Shown here: piece by piece, positions 55,301-61,912 of the stretch
Layout: every line of letters begins with the position of its first letter
Position numbering within the stretch: position 1 is the first letter of the stretch
DNA from: Roseibium aggregatum IAM 12614
Lineage (GTDB): Bacteria; Pseudomonadota; Alphaproteobacteria; Rhizobiales; Stappiaceae
NCBI RefSeq assembly: GCF_000168975.1
Contig: NZ_AAUW01000008.1
Location: forward strand, 124,001-188,000
Reading direction: 5' to 3'
DNA: 64,000 bases
The notes under the pieces: generated by a model
What the model was told of the DNA's origin: nothing
Seen by the model: the letters and a program-made list of their open reading frames with translations, nothing else
Databases searched by the model: none
Made by a program: the position numbers and the translations under genes

Positions 55301-57048
55301 CCGCGCAGCTTCAAACTGCCGGGCCGGTGACGAATGTCTACGGTCCGACCGAGACAACCATCTGGTCGCTAAGCGCGTCTGTCTCCGACGAAGGCTCAAG
55401 TACTCCTCCTATCGGCCAACCTTTGTGGAATTCGCAGGTCTACGTTCTCGATGCGACCCTTCAGCCTGTGGCCGACGGTGTTTCCGGCGAACTCTATATT
55501 GGCGGACTGGGGCTCGCACGCGGCTATCATGGGCGTTCGGACCTGACGAGCGACCGCTTTGTTGCCGATCCGTTTGCCGGCGGCGGAGCGCGGATGTACC
55601 GGACCGGAGATATGGTCTATCGCCAGAAAACCGGCGAGCTCGTTTTCCTTGGCCGTGGGGACAGTCAGGTCAAGATCCGTGGCCATCGCATCGAACCTGG
55701 TGAGATTGAAGCAGCCATCACCTCGATGACAAACATCGCGCAGGCTGTCGTGGTTGACAGGCCTGATGGAGTGCGGGGCTCTTCGCTCGTTGCCTATGTC
55801 GTGCCGGTAGAGGGCGCAGAACTGAAGACTGACGCGCTTCGGTCCGTGCTCCTGCGCAACCTGCCTGACTACATGGTGCCGGGAGCCTTTGTCGTTCTAC
55901 CCGAATTGCCGCTGACCCCGAATGGCAAACTCAACCGTCAGGCACTGCCGGATCCCGTCTGGAAACCCGGAGAGGCAAGTCCGGCGACACTTCAGGAAAC
56001 GTTGCTGTGCAATCTCTTTGCCGAGCTTTTGCCGGGCACTGTGCCGGGACCGGAAGACAGCTTCTTCGATATGGGTGGTCATTCGTTGCTTGCGGCGCGC
56101 CTGAAAGCGCTCATGGAAGAGAGACTGGGGCTCGACGTCAGCCTTCGCGACATATTCGAAACGCCGACGGTTCGCGGTCTGCTGTCGCTCCGGCAGGGCC
56201 GCAAAACCGGTTTGCTGGAGCCGGTGCTGCAGATCCGCAGGGCAGGGTCTCAGGCACCGCTATTCTGTGTTCATCCGGGCTTCGGTCTGGGCTGGACCTA
56301 CGCAGGTCTTGCTTCCGTTCTGCCAGCCGATGTCCCCATCATCGCCCTTCAGGCGCGAGGGTATGTCGGGGAGGCTGATCTTCCTACGTCACTGAACGAG
56401 ATGGCCGCTGACTATGTGGAGAGCGCCTGCAAACTGGTCGGCACCGGTCCTGTGCGATTGCTGGGCTGGTCCTTTGGCGGGCTGGCGGCGTTCGAGATGG
56501 CGCGTCTCTTCGAAAAAAGCGGCAGGAAGGTGGAGTTCCTGATGCTGCTGGACAGCTACCCGATGCACGAAGGCGATCCGTTGCCGGATCTTTCGAACCG
56601 CGGTGCGCGCGGTGCCTTCCTCGAAATGATCGGCTTCGATCCGGAGGGACGAGCACCTGAAGACACTACCTTTGAGGATGTCCGGCGGTTTCTGGAAGAC
56701 AACGCCCACCCCCTGGCCGGCCTCAGCCGCATGGATTTTGACAACATGCTTCGGATAGCGCGGAACAACGCACTGCTTGCGCATGGCTACCGGCCCGGCA
56801 GGTTGACCTGCCCCCTGGTGCATTATGCCTCGATGGATACCAGGCGTATGCTGGGTCTTGAAGCCGATCCCTGGGAAAATAGGACGACCGACCACTTCGA
56901 GACACATGCGCTCGACTGCACGCACCACGAAATGACCTCGCAGCAGGCCCTTTGCGAAATCGGCAAGGGACTGACTGCATGGATGAACCTTGGCGATCAG
57001 CCGTTCAGGCAGACCGTTTCGAAAGGGAGACTGAAGAATGTCGGTTGA
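43318..57048 (+). CDS. Four-module NRPS: A-T-C-A-T-C-A-T-E-C-A-T-TE
   Basis: One 4576-residue cytosolic assembly line. Carrier-site serines: S587 (GGHS), S1644 (GGDS), S2718 (GGDS), S4256 (GGHS). Condensation HHxxxDG: H774 (C2, LCL type, SSAQKRLWF), H1849 (C3) and H3396 (C4), both D-accepting type (WPLTGLQSGLLFH). The epimerase has HHLVIDG at 2904, EGHGRE and FNYLGRF. TE nucleophile S4385 in GWSFGG. Ten-residue pocket codes aligned by eye: A1 IDTTVSFGDK (no Asp235, beta-Ala-like), A2 DAYCIGGTFK (Val-like), A3 DASTVAAVCK (reported for Tyr, from memory), A4 DILQVGVIWK (Gly-like). Predicted product: beta-aa-Val-D-Tyr-Gly. C3-A3 and C4-A4 are partly duplicated, and module 2 lacks an epimerase. 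ATG 43318 has GGAG upstream. The stop overlaps the next gene by 11 bases. Confidence 0.95.
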   Translation: MASRESGFQTATAKTATTVVARPDASRLPPEAALDNETGSVRELFARQVQSKPGATALIMPGSVLTFEELDRKANRVAWYLIRRGIGSGNIVALGCAAGPDLVVCLLGVIKAGACYMPLDPAYPRQRLTDMLQDAQPDLILAEQSVAEIVAAADQTQQAVFLGSGALSREIAAQPETAPLGKDLLRGQSGNDPAYLVYTSGSTGRPKGVLGRQAALANRLLWIADALPFAEGERTLFKTSLNFIDGSTELLGALCNGCAVVLAGGNVSADPRRLAEMVEAFAVTRLTVVPSLLASLLEDDCLPGLKGCRTWVTSGEPLPSSLLQRFCDKLPDAWLFNFYGASEAAGDSLWARCDAGWNTGIGNPIRDTRVYLLDDRLQPVTDGEKGELYISGSGLALGYHRQPDKTAERFIASPFGPAGALLYRTGDVARRMPDGSYEFLGRSDHQVKIRGVRVEPGEVAAALDRLPDVSRSAVVSNRRDNGEVYLAAYVVWGTGADRDGPKLMNALAEALPPAFLPSAIVSLDALPLTPNGKLDRAALPDPEWSVGSGASEPQSDLETLICEAFSELLGTRSVSVQDNFFLLGGHSLSAARLAYRLRDRFGVEVEPRQIFDSPTPAELARLIGQAPPRPRRLGSLSRPDKIPLSSAQKRLWFLQRLHPEDTSYNLVYRFRLSGKFDPSVLRQAWLDVIERHEVLRTVYPQDGTGAPYQAIRPDFVSEDLIRIVSLPPDEARSELARQSVRPFDLSSDLPVRVTITTDENGKPETQSVMQLIVHHIAIDGSALRPLLADFETAFAARSNDKAPVWNEPAVQYADFASWQLTWLAEAADQDLGRHLAEVRGELAGAPDCIDLPCAEGQRRNTYWQGDGVAVEIPAELHRKLEELAAETRTSLFMVLQAAMATTLSRLGAGDDIVIGTPVDGRPDSTFEETSGLFVNMLALRSDLSGKPTFRALLAETRSRNLAAYTRRDVPFELVVDEVAPRRDLSFHPVFQVVLALDMAGETVLSLPGLTCAVEDVPVTASKFDLSFDLTAHRGAEGDASGISGRIEFRTDLMDGQVAGNLSRRFIKLLRAAVENPNIRIDDLKIVGSDEASHLAGLCEGGQVKKAAVEMSLPDRFRLLAKQNAAKVALASQTGTLSYAELDGLSDRVARNLIRRGVRPGARVAVFMDRSIELVVVTLAIVKAGGAYVPLNRNDPPNRLQQLVEDTKTHLVLTDAEDAISITFDDVPCVPYCELQEASENESLPNVAAGQIACVLFTSGSTGRPKGIAISHRNIQALALDGCWPEGSHERVLLHSPYAFDASTYEIWTPLMRGQELFVAPPGILDAETIARLVEERHVTAACITTRLFNIIAGEKPEAFKPLRSVLIGGEAASAEALRRATAASPDTRFVNGYGPAEGTTFVTWHAMRTLEESAHKVPIGLPRDNCSVRILDDRLQPVGIGMVGELYLAGDCLTLGYLGRTGLTAERFVADPAGPAGSRMYRTGDLVRWRSDGLLTFVGRADHQVKINGFRIEPQEIENAIGRQPDIGQCTVVVREDRPGEKKLVAYVVGAGAGEPDLERLRERLSETLPAFMVPAHFVLLEHLPFTTNGKLDVKRLPAPEIHSDRAIAPVGQTELDICALFAEVLGLETVGSADNFFALGGDSILSIQLVSRARRAGLVFSAKDVFSNKTPAELATVAQRQQLPEAGTDLKEGWISAKDLGIVKGRYGGLVSTVWPLTGLQSGLLFHALMDAETGEDAYKVQTVVSLDGPVDTDRLEASLQALVARHAPLRAVFCHEGLSDPVQVILSKVELPFEQVDLSKASDPDMELGQLLSEDRKIRFDLAKGPLLRACLVQRPDGGAWLVLTNHHILLDGWSLPVLMRELKEIYEAGGAGVLPPVTPFDRYLGWLQQQDKTAAKAAWKDALSGLEEPTRLAASVYGQSARSSSGSSSSDNSKVLRFDDLLSEEATRSLEALARTLDITLNTVLQGAWSVVLGRICGRDDLLFGTTVSGRPAEISGVETMAGLFINTVPVRAKPVPAASVSGFLKELQSRQAALLPHQHLGLPEIQAEAGLGDLFDTLVVFENYPFSDETQKASQDGLRISGVEVHDQTHYPASLMVVPGKRLQLRLDCREERIGVDLGRSLLGQLCHVLEQMTSRPEAPLGSLEMLTASEREAVQDRWNATRHALPEGDLTELISAKAARFATRQAVVGSTERLTYAELEDRANRLAHLLIRRGIGAEDRVAIALPRSPDMIVALLAVLKSGAAYLPLDPDYPSARIAMMLEDAAPRLVISETATATSMTDGSPDLALLLLDAQATGTELAAMSALSPTNADRRQAIHPAHPAYVIYTSGSTGKPKGVVVTREGLSNLAYAQIDRFAISEQSRVAQFASFSFDAAFSEIVTALVSGAALVIWPRQAFTDPAALKTFMNAERITHITLSPSLLSVMSTTDLPDGCVLVTAGEAISVPEVRRWSDRCCLVNAYGPTEVTVCGSMSLPLTPTQEGDIAPIGLPIWNSGLYVLDQALQPVPNGVAGELYIGGVGLARGYQNLADLTSSRFVADPFAGDGWRMYRTGDLVYRAEDGNLFFLGRSDAQVKVRGRRIEPGEIERVLLERSDVAQCLVSVYSDRKATSRLVAYVIGQEGSEPDVQELLRYCADRLPDYMVPAQIDLLPYLPRLPNGKIDRKALPAPSRPQRVEEARQQSPAEQAVAAAFAETLGISLPTPDDSFFGLGGDSISAIRLVGILRRKGLKASPKDVFDQKTVAKLASVAEKLEAQEGSSLSEIEPDTILPTPILRWFADLGAPSDGFFQSTCLTLPTGADGDFLQAALGAIVHRHAMLRARANNGALDLRIAPTADPADEFPIKRVVLGEAGKEEDLKALLEEEHQSAVEALSLADGKVFSAIWFDCGQVEPGLLLLVAHHLVIDGVSWRILTDDLRKAWDDWSAGKPVTPEPVITSFPVWSRVLQADAHAAARVAEADYWEDLLSASSDCFPAGDLDPEHDTVRTLQSCKSMLGRDETEQVLTRLPALYNCGPQDVLLVALSLAVGAFGASKTGGPCGPVLCDVEGHGREAIGDADLSRTVGWFTSVFPVRLEAERGGGGIKEISEKDLKQLIIATKEQTGKRPDHGLGYGMLRYLNNETSSDLASANKAQIAFNYLGRFQAGADGAWSAAPAFGGLRGGFNPATPLAHMLSVDCQAVEGDKGYCLQAEFGFASRHLSEKNIIEFRKYWEAALIRLAKHGNWSEAGGQSPSDFPLAAVFQADVDLLVQRYGGLVSTVWPLTGLQSGLLFHALMDAETGEDAYKVQTVVSLDSPVDADRLEASLQALVARHAPLRAVFCHEGLSDPVQVILSKVELPFEQVELSKDADPDAELEQLLSEDRKIRFDLAKGPLLRACLVKRPDGGAWLVLTNHHILLDGWSLPVLMRELKEIYEAGGAGVLPPVTPFDRYLGWLQQQDKTAAKAAWKDALSGLEEPTRLAASVYGQSSGSSSSDISTVLRFDDLLSEAATRSLEALARTLDITLNTVLQGAWSVVLGRICGRDDLLFGTTVSGRPAEISGVETMAGLFINTVPVRVKPVPAASVSGFLKDLQSRQAALLPHQHLGLPEIQAEAGHGDLFDTLVVFENYPFSDETHEASQDGLRISGVEVHDQTHYPASLMVVPGKRLLLRLDCREERIGEDLGSSLLEQLCHVLEQMASRPEAPLGSLEMLTASEREAVQDRWNATRHALPEGDLTELISAKAARFATQEAVVGSTERLTYAELEDRANRLAHLLIRRGIGAEDRVAIALPRSPDMIVALLAVLKSGAAYLPLDPDYPSARIAMMLEDASPRLVISETATAQVLTDGVPTSALLLLDAQATGTELAAMSALSPTNADRRQAIHPAHPAYVIYTSGSTGKPKGVVVTREALKNLLCCLSIEIRLRPQDRVLSATTIGFDIAGLELYGPLLVGASALLFEGSQREADRLYDWIGQERPTVMQATPSLWRSLLEVGPLPPLQILVGGEALDSGLAAQLQTAGPVTNVYGPTETTIWSLSASVSDEGSSTPPIGQPLWNSQVYVLDATLQPVADGVSGELYIGGLGLARGYHGRSDLTSDRFVADPFAGGGARMYRTGDMVYRQKTGELVFLGRGDSQVKIRGHRIEPGEIEAAITSMTNIAQAVVVDRPDGVRGSSLVAYVVPVEGAELKTDALRSVLLRNLPDYMVPGAFVVLPELPLTPNGKLNRQALPDPVWKPGEASPATLQETLLCNLFAELLPGTVPGPEDSFFDMGGHSLLAARLKALMEERLGLDVSLRDIFETPTVRGLLSLRQGRKTGLLEPVLQIRRAGSQAPLFCVHPGFGLGWTYAGLASVLPADVPIIALQARGYVGEADLPTSLNEMAADYVESACKLVGTGPVRLLGWSFGGLAAFEMARLFEKSGRKVEFLMLLDSYPMHEGDPLPDLSNRGARGAFLEMIGFDPEGRAPEDTTFEDVRRFLEDNAHPLAGLSRMDFDNMLRIARNNALLAHGYRPGRLTCPLVHYASMDTRRMLGLEADPWENRTTDHFETHALDCTHHEMTSQQALCEIGKGLTAWMNLGDQPFRQTVSKGRLKNVG
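48436..50360 (+). repeat. Copy 1 of 1.9-kb internal NRPS duplication (C3 and first part of A3)
   Basis: Near-identical in DNA to 53077-54989, with long perfectly matching stretches (for example about 48850-49070) mixed with short divergent patches. It begins at the T2-C3 linker and ends just after the A3 core motif in the adenylation domain. A 12-base insertion in a Ser-rich linker (about 49084-49120) distinguishes it from copy 2. Confidence 0.95.
53077..54989 (+). repeat. Copy 2 of 1.9-kb internal NRPS duplication (C4 and first part of A4)
   Basis: Matches 48436-50360 at an offset of 4641, falling to 4629 after a 12-base indel. It begins at the E-C4 linker and ends at the same point of the adenylation domain as copy 1. 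The specificity-determining part of the A domain that follows is unlike copy 1. Confidence 0.95.
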
Positions 57049-58588
57049 TATCCTCAATCCGGTGGAGCCGGAACACGCGGTGCAAAGCGCAACGCCCATG
57101 ACCGGAGCGGAGTTCATCGATAGCCTCCAGGACGAGCGCTGTGTCTATTTCAATGGTGAGCGGGTAGCCGACCTGACTGGACATCCAGCCTTTCGCAATT
57201 CGGTGCGTTCCCTTGCCCGGCTCTATGATGCCCTCCATCAGGATCACGACAGCGGCACCAATATTCTGACCGCACCTGCCGATGCCGATCCATCGGGCTA
57301 CACACACCGCTATTTCAAGGTGGCCAGATCGGCAGAAGATTTACTCGGTCAACAGAAGGCAATCGCGGAATGGGCGAAGCTGAGCTACGGCTGGATGGGG
57401 CGCTCGCCGGACTACAAGGCGGCCATTGTCAACACGCTGGACGCCAATGCGGCTTATTACGGGCCCTTCGCGGACAATGCGCGGCGCTGGTATCATCTGG
57501 CGCAGCAACGGACCTATTTCATGAACCATGCGGTGGCCAATCCGCCGATTGACCGGGCAAAGCCCTTCAGTGACGCAAAAGACATCCTGGTCCATGTGGT
57601 CAAGGAAACCGACGCGGGGCTTTATCTGTCCGGTGCCAAGGTTGTCGCAACCTCCGCGGCACTGACCCATTACAACTTCCTCAGCCACCACGCGGTCTCG
57701 GAGACCAACGAACCGCCAACGGCGTTCATGTTCTTTCTCGACATGTCGACGCCGGGCATCAAGCTGATCTGCCGCAATTCCTATGAGTATGCGGCAAGCC
57801 AATCCTCGACACCGTTCGACAGCCCGTTGTCCTCGCGCTTTGATGAAAACGACGCCATTCTCGTTCTCGACAATGTTTTTGTGCCCTGGGAGAATGTGCT
57901 GGTCTATGGGCCCGCGCACAAGCCGATCGACTTCCTGATGGACACCGGCTACCTGCAGGGCACCTGTTTTCACGGCTGCACCCGATTTGCAGTGAAGCTG
58001 GACTTTCTTGCCGGTCTACTGACCAGGGCGCTGCACATCACCAGCGGTGACGAGTTTCGCGGCAATCAGGTGCTGCAAGGGGAGGTGATCGCACTGCGCC
58101 ACCTGTTCTGGTCGTTGTCGGACGCGATGGCCAGAACTCCGGAGGCCTTTGCCGACAGCGCTTTCCTGCCAGGACTATCCGCCGCCCAGGCCTATCGCGC
58201 GCTTGCGCCCGATGCCTATGGCCGTGTGAAGGAGATCGTCCAGAAGATCGTCGCATCTGCCCTGATCTATCTGCCGTCTTCCGCAAAGGATTTCCAGAAC
58301 CCGGAAATCGACGGCTATCTGGAGCGATATGTGCGCGGGTCCAACGGCGTTGGCTACAAGGATCGCATCAAGCTGATGAAGCTGCTGTGGGACGCAACCG
58401 GCTCAGAATTTGCCGGGCGTCACGAGCTTTACGAGCGCAACTACGCCGGCAATCATGAAGAGGTGAAGCTGCAGCTTCCGGCAATCGCCAAGCGCGACGG
58501 ATCAATGGACCAGATGCTGTCGCTTGTTGACCAGTGCCTTGACGACTATGATGAATTTGGTTGGCGCAATGCGGCATGGAAAGACTGA
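57038..58588 (+). CDS. HpaB-like flavin-dependent phenol ortho-hydroxylase
   Basis: The 516-residue protein matches the oxygenase component of 4-hydroxyphenylacetate 3-monooxygenase (acyl-CoA-dehydrogenase fold, FADH2-dependent). The catalytic residues known from HpaB are in place: R122 and Y126 in GRSPDY, and H164 in NHAVANP. Relatives such as SgcC hydroxylate tyrosine units held on NRPS carrier proteins, so the natural reading is ortho-hydroxylation of the Tyr unit to a catechol, free or carrier-bound. It overlaps the NRPS end by 11 bases, indicating coupled translation. It needs a flavin reductase (HpaC type), which is not in the window. Confidence 0.9.
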   Translation: MSVDILNPVEPEHAVQSATPMTGAEFIDSLQDERCVYFNGERVADLTGHPAFRNSVRSLARLYDALHQDHDSGTNILTAPADADPSGYTHRYFKVARSAEDLLGQQKAIAEWAKLSYGWMGRSPDYKAAIVNTLDANAAYYGPFADNARRWYHLAQQRTYFMNHAVANPPIDRAKPFSDAKDILVHVVKETDAGLYLSGAKVVATSAALTHYNFLSHHAVSETNEPPTAFMFFLDMSTPGIKLICRNSYEYAASQSSTPFDSPLSSRFDENDAILVLDNVFVPWENVLVYGPAHKPIDFLMDTGYLQGTCFHGCTRFAVKLDFLAGLLTRALHITSGDEFRGNQVLQGEVIALRHLFWSLSDAMARTPEAFADSAFLPGLSAAQAYRALAPDAYGRVKEIVQKIVASALIYLPSSAKDFQNPEIDGYLERYVRGSNGVGYKDRIKLMKLLWDATGSEFAGRHELYERNYAGNHEEVKLQLPAIAKRDGSMDQMLSLVDQCLDDYDEFGWRNAAWKD

Positions 58589-58612
58589 AGCGCAAGCTTG
58601 GGAGAGACGGCG

Positions 58613-58822
58613 ATGACAAATCCATTCGACGATCCGGACGGCATTTTCCATGTGCTGGTGAATGATGAGGAACAGCATTCTCTCTGGCCCGAATTCGTGC
58701 CTATTCCCGAGGGCTGGCGGTCGGTTTTCGGTCCCGGCAAGCGGCAGGACTGCGTGGACTATGTCAACGAGAACTGGACGGACATCCGCCCGAAAAGCCT
58801 TCGAGACGCTGCCCTTAGCTGA
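58613..58822 (+). CDS. MbtH-like protein
   Basis: A 69-residue accessory protein that binds and activates NRPS adenylation domains. The family signature is clear: [23 protein letters not shown] and WTDIRPKSL with conserved Trp residues. GGGAGAG precedes the ATG. It lies 24 bases after the hydroxylase gene. Confidence 0.96.
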   Translation: MTNPFDDPDGIFHVLVNDEEQHSLWPEFVPIPEGWRSVFGPGKRQDCVDYVNENWTDIRPKSLRDAALS

Positions 58823-58868
58823 CACATTTCTCAAACGGTGAAGACCCACCCGGAGCGCCTGTTTTTCG

Positions 58869-60509
58869 ATGAATTTCTTTCGTCTTTTATATCGTGAAGC
58901 GGGCGACAGCAAACGCTCCTTCCTGCTGCTTTCTTTGGTGCCCGGGTTGGTCATGGGGCTCATCATCGCGGTCATCAACGCGGTGACAAACTACCAGCAG
59001 AACACCGGCCTTCAGTGGCAATATCTCGGCCTGTTCGTGCTGGGCTGCGCGACCGTACTTTTCACGATGAACCGGGCGCTCAACATGGCGACTGCAATCA
59101 TCGCCGATTACCTGTGCCGCCTGCGGATCCGGGTGACGGCGCAAGTCCGCAGTCTCAACCTCGCTACCGTTGAAGAAATTGGCCTCAACCGCATTCGGGC
59201 GGCAGTCGGCCGTGACCATCAGACAATCGAGGAAACAGCGCCGGCGCTCGTCGGCCTGATCTACTTCGTCATGCAATTGGTCATGTCGGCGCTCTACATC
59301 TGCTACCTGTCGCCACTTGCCTTTGCCGTTACGCTGGCCTTTCTGGCGGGGGCCATCTTCTTCTATCGCAAGAGCTACCGCGATGCAGAGGAACTGATGC
59401 GCCAGGCTAGCCTGAGCGAACAGGCCTTTCACAACAGCTTCGAGAACATTCTGAGTGGCTTCAAGGAAGTGAAGCTGAACGCACAGCGCAGTGACGATCT
59501 CTTCCACAACTACATTATTCCGCGATCGGAGCAGGTCGAGGATCTTCGGGTGGAATCCGGCCGCTCCTTCAACTACGGCCAGTCGGTCAGCGATGTCTTC
59601 TTCTATACGCTCATGGGGACGCTGGTCTTTGCCATTCCGTTCTATGTGTCGGATCTGTCGATCCCGGGCAAGATTGTCACCGTGATCGTCTTTGCCAGTG
59701 GTGCGATCACCTCGATCATCCGCATGTTGCCGGTGGTCTCGAGGGCCAATCTGGCGGTGTCCAATATCGAGGAATTGAGAAAGCTTCTGGAGAAGCACGG
59801 CGAGGCGGCCGTGGAGCGCGCTGAAGTCCGTCAGGCAAAGCTCTCGAAAGGCATCTCATTGAAGAAGATCGCCTACACCTATCACAGTGAAAACGGCGAC
59901 CGTCCCTTTTCGATCGGGCCTTGCGATCTGGACATCGCATCCGGTGAAATGGTCTTCATTGTCGGCGGCAACGGCAGTGGCAAGTCGACCCTCGCAAAGA
60001 TCCTGACCGGGCTTTATGAACCAAGTGGCGGGCACCTGTCGTGGGACGACAAGGTCGTGAAACCGGAAAACATCGACCGGTACCGTAGCCTGTTTTCGGT
60101 CATCTTTTCCGACTTCCACCTGTTCGACCGGCTCTACGGCCTGGATCTGACGGACGAGCAGAAGCTTTACGATCTGCTGGAAGACATGAAGCTCGACGAG
60201 AAGATTCACTACCGGAACAACCGGTTCAGCACGACCAACCTGTCCACCGGCCAGAGAAAGCGGCTTGCCATGGTGGTCGCCCTGCTGGAAGACAGGGATG
60301 TCTACCTGTTCGATGAATGGGCCGCCGACCAGGACCCGGAATACCGGCGCTGGTTCTATACCGATTTCCTGACGAAGCTGAAGAAAGAAGGCCGCACCGT
60401 CATCGCGATCACGCATGACGACCGGTATTTCGATGTCGCCGACAAGATCGTCTGGATGGAAGAGGGCAGGATCAGCAAGGTGTCCGGGCCGGCTGACGCA
60501 ACGGTATAA
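58869..60509 (+). CDS. SyrD/PvdE-type peptide export ABC transporter
   Basis: The 546-residue protein fuses six N-terminal membrane helices (about 15-300) to a nucleotide-binding domain with Walker A GGNGSGKST, a signature LSTGQ and Walker B VYLFDEW. It belongs to the cyclic-peptide/siderophore exporter group (SyrD, PvdE), in which export of an NRPS product or precursor to the periplasm is known. It works as a homodimer. It follows the MbtH-like gene by 46 bases, so it is the probable exporter of this peptide. Confidence 0.92.
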   Translation: MNFFRLLYREAGDSKRSFLLLSLVPGLVMGLIIAVINAVTNYQQNTGLQWQYLGLFVLGCATVLFTMNRALNMATAIIADYLCRLRIRVTAQVRSLNLATVEEIGLNRIRAAVGRDHQTIEETAPALVGLIYFVMQLVMSALYICYLSPLAFAVTLAFLAGAIFFYRKSYRDAEELMRQASLSEQAFHNSFENILSGFKEVKLNAQRSDDLFHNYIIPRSEQVEDLRVESGRSFNYGQSVSDVFFYTLMGTLVFAIPFYVSDLSIPGKIVTVIVFASGAITSIIRMLPVVSRANLAVSNIEELRKLLEKHGEAAVERAEVRQAKLSKGISLKKIAYTYHSENGDRPFSIGPCDLDIASGEMVFIVGGNGSGKSTLAKILTGLYEPSGGHLSWDDKVVKPENIDRYRSLFSVIFSDFHLFDRLYGLDLTDEQKLYDLLEDMKLDEKIHYRNNRFSTTNLSTGQRKRLAMVVALLEDRDVYLFDEWAADQDPEYRRWFYTDFLTKLKKEGRTVIAITHDDRYFDVADKIVWMEEGRISKVSGPADATV

Positions 60510-60587
60510 GACGATGGGCGAGGGAAGACGAACAGGGCACTCCGTGTGTCACGCAAAGAACCTGCACGGTGATAGGCCCGGCAAACG

Positions 60588-61319
60588 ATGCCCAAGACCA
60601 GCTATCCAGGAGAGAACTTGCCGAACGCCAGGGTAAGCATTTTGGAGACGGATGGCTGCGAGGCAGATGATCTCGATGCCGCGCTGCAAACTCTGTCTCA
60701 GGAAGAACTGCAGCGGTTCCGGGCATTTCATTTCGATCAGGACCGGAAGGATTACGCATTTGCGCATGCCCTGCTGCGACGAACCTTGAGCGATCTGGAT
60801 CTCGGCACGGCACCGTGCGACTGGCAATTCGCGCCATTGGCTTCGGGCAAGCCTGCCGTTGCGGATCGGTCAGACCTCGACTTCAGCCTGACGCACACAC
60901 GTGGGCTGGTCGCCTGTGCCGTGACGAGGAAAGGCGCAGTCGGCATAGATGCGGAAACGGATCAGCGCGCGATCGAGGTGGATTTGTTGATGCGTGACGT
61001 ATGTTCAGCCGGTGAAAGACGGGACCTTGCAACACGTCAAGGTTCCGACAAAACCTCAAGGTTTCTTGATTTCTGGACGCTGAAAGAAGCGTTTCTGAAA
61101 GCCGGTGGATTGGGCATTACAGCCGACCTCACCGCCGTCAGCTTTACCTTGGTCGGGGACCGCGACATAGCGCTGTCTGCCCCACCAGACCTTGCTCGTC
61201 CGAACAGTTCCTTCCAGATCTGCAGGCGTCCGGGCCAGTGGCGTGTGGCGCTGGCGGTCTCTGGCGAACTTGACGCCAGGGACGTTGAAATGACCCTTTC
61301 TGCAAACCGGTGCTTTTGA
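60588..61319 (+). CDS. Sfp-type 4'-phosphopantetheinyl transferase
   Basis: The 243-residue enzyme attaches the phosphopantetheine arm to the four carrier domains. Motifs: GKP at 87-89, DFSLTHT at 98-104, GIDAE at 119-123 with Mg ligands D121 and E123, and WTLKEAFLK at 163-171 with E167. It is the last gene of the cluster. The ATG at 60588 has only weak support; an alternative start is 10-12 codons later. Confidence 0.93.
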   Translation: MPKTSYPGENLPNARVSILETDGCEADDLDAALQTLSQEELQRFRAFHFDQDRKDYAFAHALLRRTLSDLDLGTAPCDWQFAPLASGKPAVADRSDLDFSLTHTRGLVACAVTRKGAVGIDAETDQRAIEVDLLMRDVCSAGERRDLATRQGSDKTSRFLDFWTLKEAFLKAGGLGITADLTAVSFTLVGDRDIALSAPPDLARPNSSFQICRRPGQWRVALAVSGELDARDVEMTLSANRCF

Positions 61320-61648
61320 AAAGCGCTCAAATTTGCTATCTCGCGTCAACTTGACATGATCCACATGAGATCAAATTCGGACAACGCCCAATGGCAATTG
61401 TCCCAACCGGATGACGGATATCCGGTGCCAGTTCCGTGCAGTTGAAGAAAAATGCAAAAGTATCAAGAGCATAAGTTTTCCATCGCCCCGATGATGGATA
61501 TCGGCGACTGAGTAAAAAAGATTTATAAAAACAAATAGATATAGTGATGCGTTCCTTCATGATGTACCAATGTTGTACTTTTGGAACGACCATCAGCAAA
61601 TGAGAAGTCGACACGAAGGTGCTTTGAAATGGGAGAAAGCCGTCAGGC
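61320..61648. other. Right flank of the NRPS cluster
   Basis: No gene is convincing. An imperfect inverted repeat (61330-61377) follows the last cluster gene and may stop its transcript. The rest is AT-rich with no tRNA or attachment site that I can see. Confidence 0.45.
61330..61377. repeat. Imperfect inverted repeat after the PPTase gene
   Basis: AATTTGCTATCTC (61330-61342) is matched by GAGATCAAATT (61367-61377) across a 24-base loop. There is no T-run, so whether it is a terminator or a protein site is unclear. Confidence 0.4.
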
Positions 61649-61912
61649 TTACCTCGTGAGCGCTTCCATCTCTTTCACGGCTGCAGAGCGGCGTTCATCA
61701 AGGTAATTTGCGAGGTCCTGAATACTGATACCTCGAGCAGACTTTTGACTTTTAGGATCGGAACGAACGACTGGGAGTTTGATCTCTCCTGCACTAATCT
61801 TTCGCAGAAACTTCATCCTTGTGAGGTGAGGGAAGTAATCCGCCACCACACGGTCTGTCGGTACTACCGCCAAGCCATCATATTGCGCCATCAAAATAAA
61901 AACTGTCCTCAT
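61649..61912 (-). CDS. PrtN-like (pyocin activator) regulator
   Basis: The 87-residue protein matches the pyocin activator PrtN family: start TVFILMAQYDGLAVVP, then DYFPHLTRMKFLRKISAGEI (in part), LPVVRSDPKSQKSARG and a C-terminal DLANYLDERR. PrtN activates phage-tail bacteriocin genes in Pseudomonas; relatives in alphaproteobacteria sit in prophages and integrative elements. Start ATG 61912 with AAGGAG upstream. It is divergent from the ATPase gene. Confidence 0.85.
   Translation of the reverse strand: MRTVFILMAQYDGLAVVPTDRVVADYFPHLTRMKFLRKISAGEIKLPVVRSDPKSQKSARGISIQDLANYLDERRSAAVKEMEALTR

Noticed and set aside
61336-61614. Minus-strand 92-codon frame after the PPTase gene
   Set aside because: Covers the inverted repeat and shows no motif or ribosome site.
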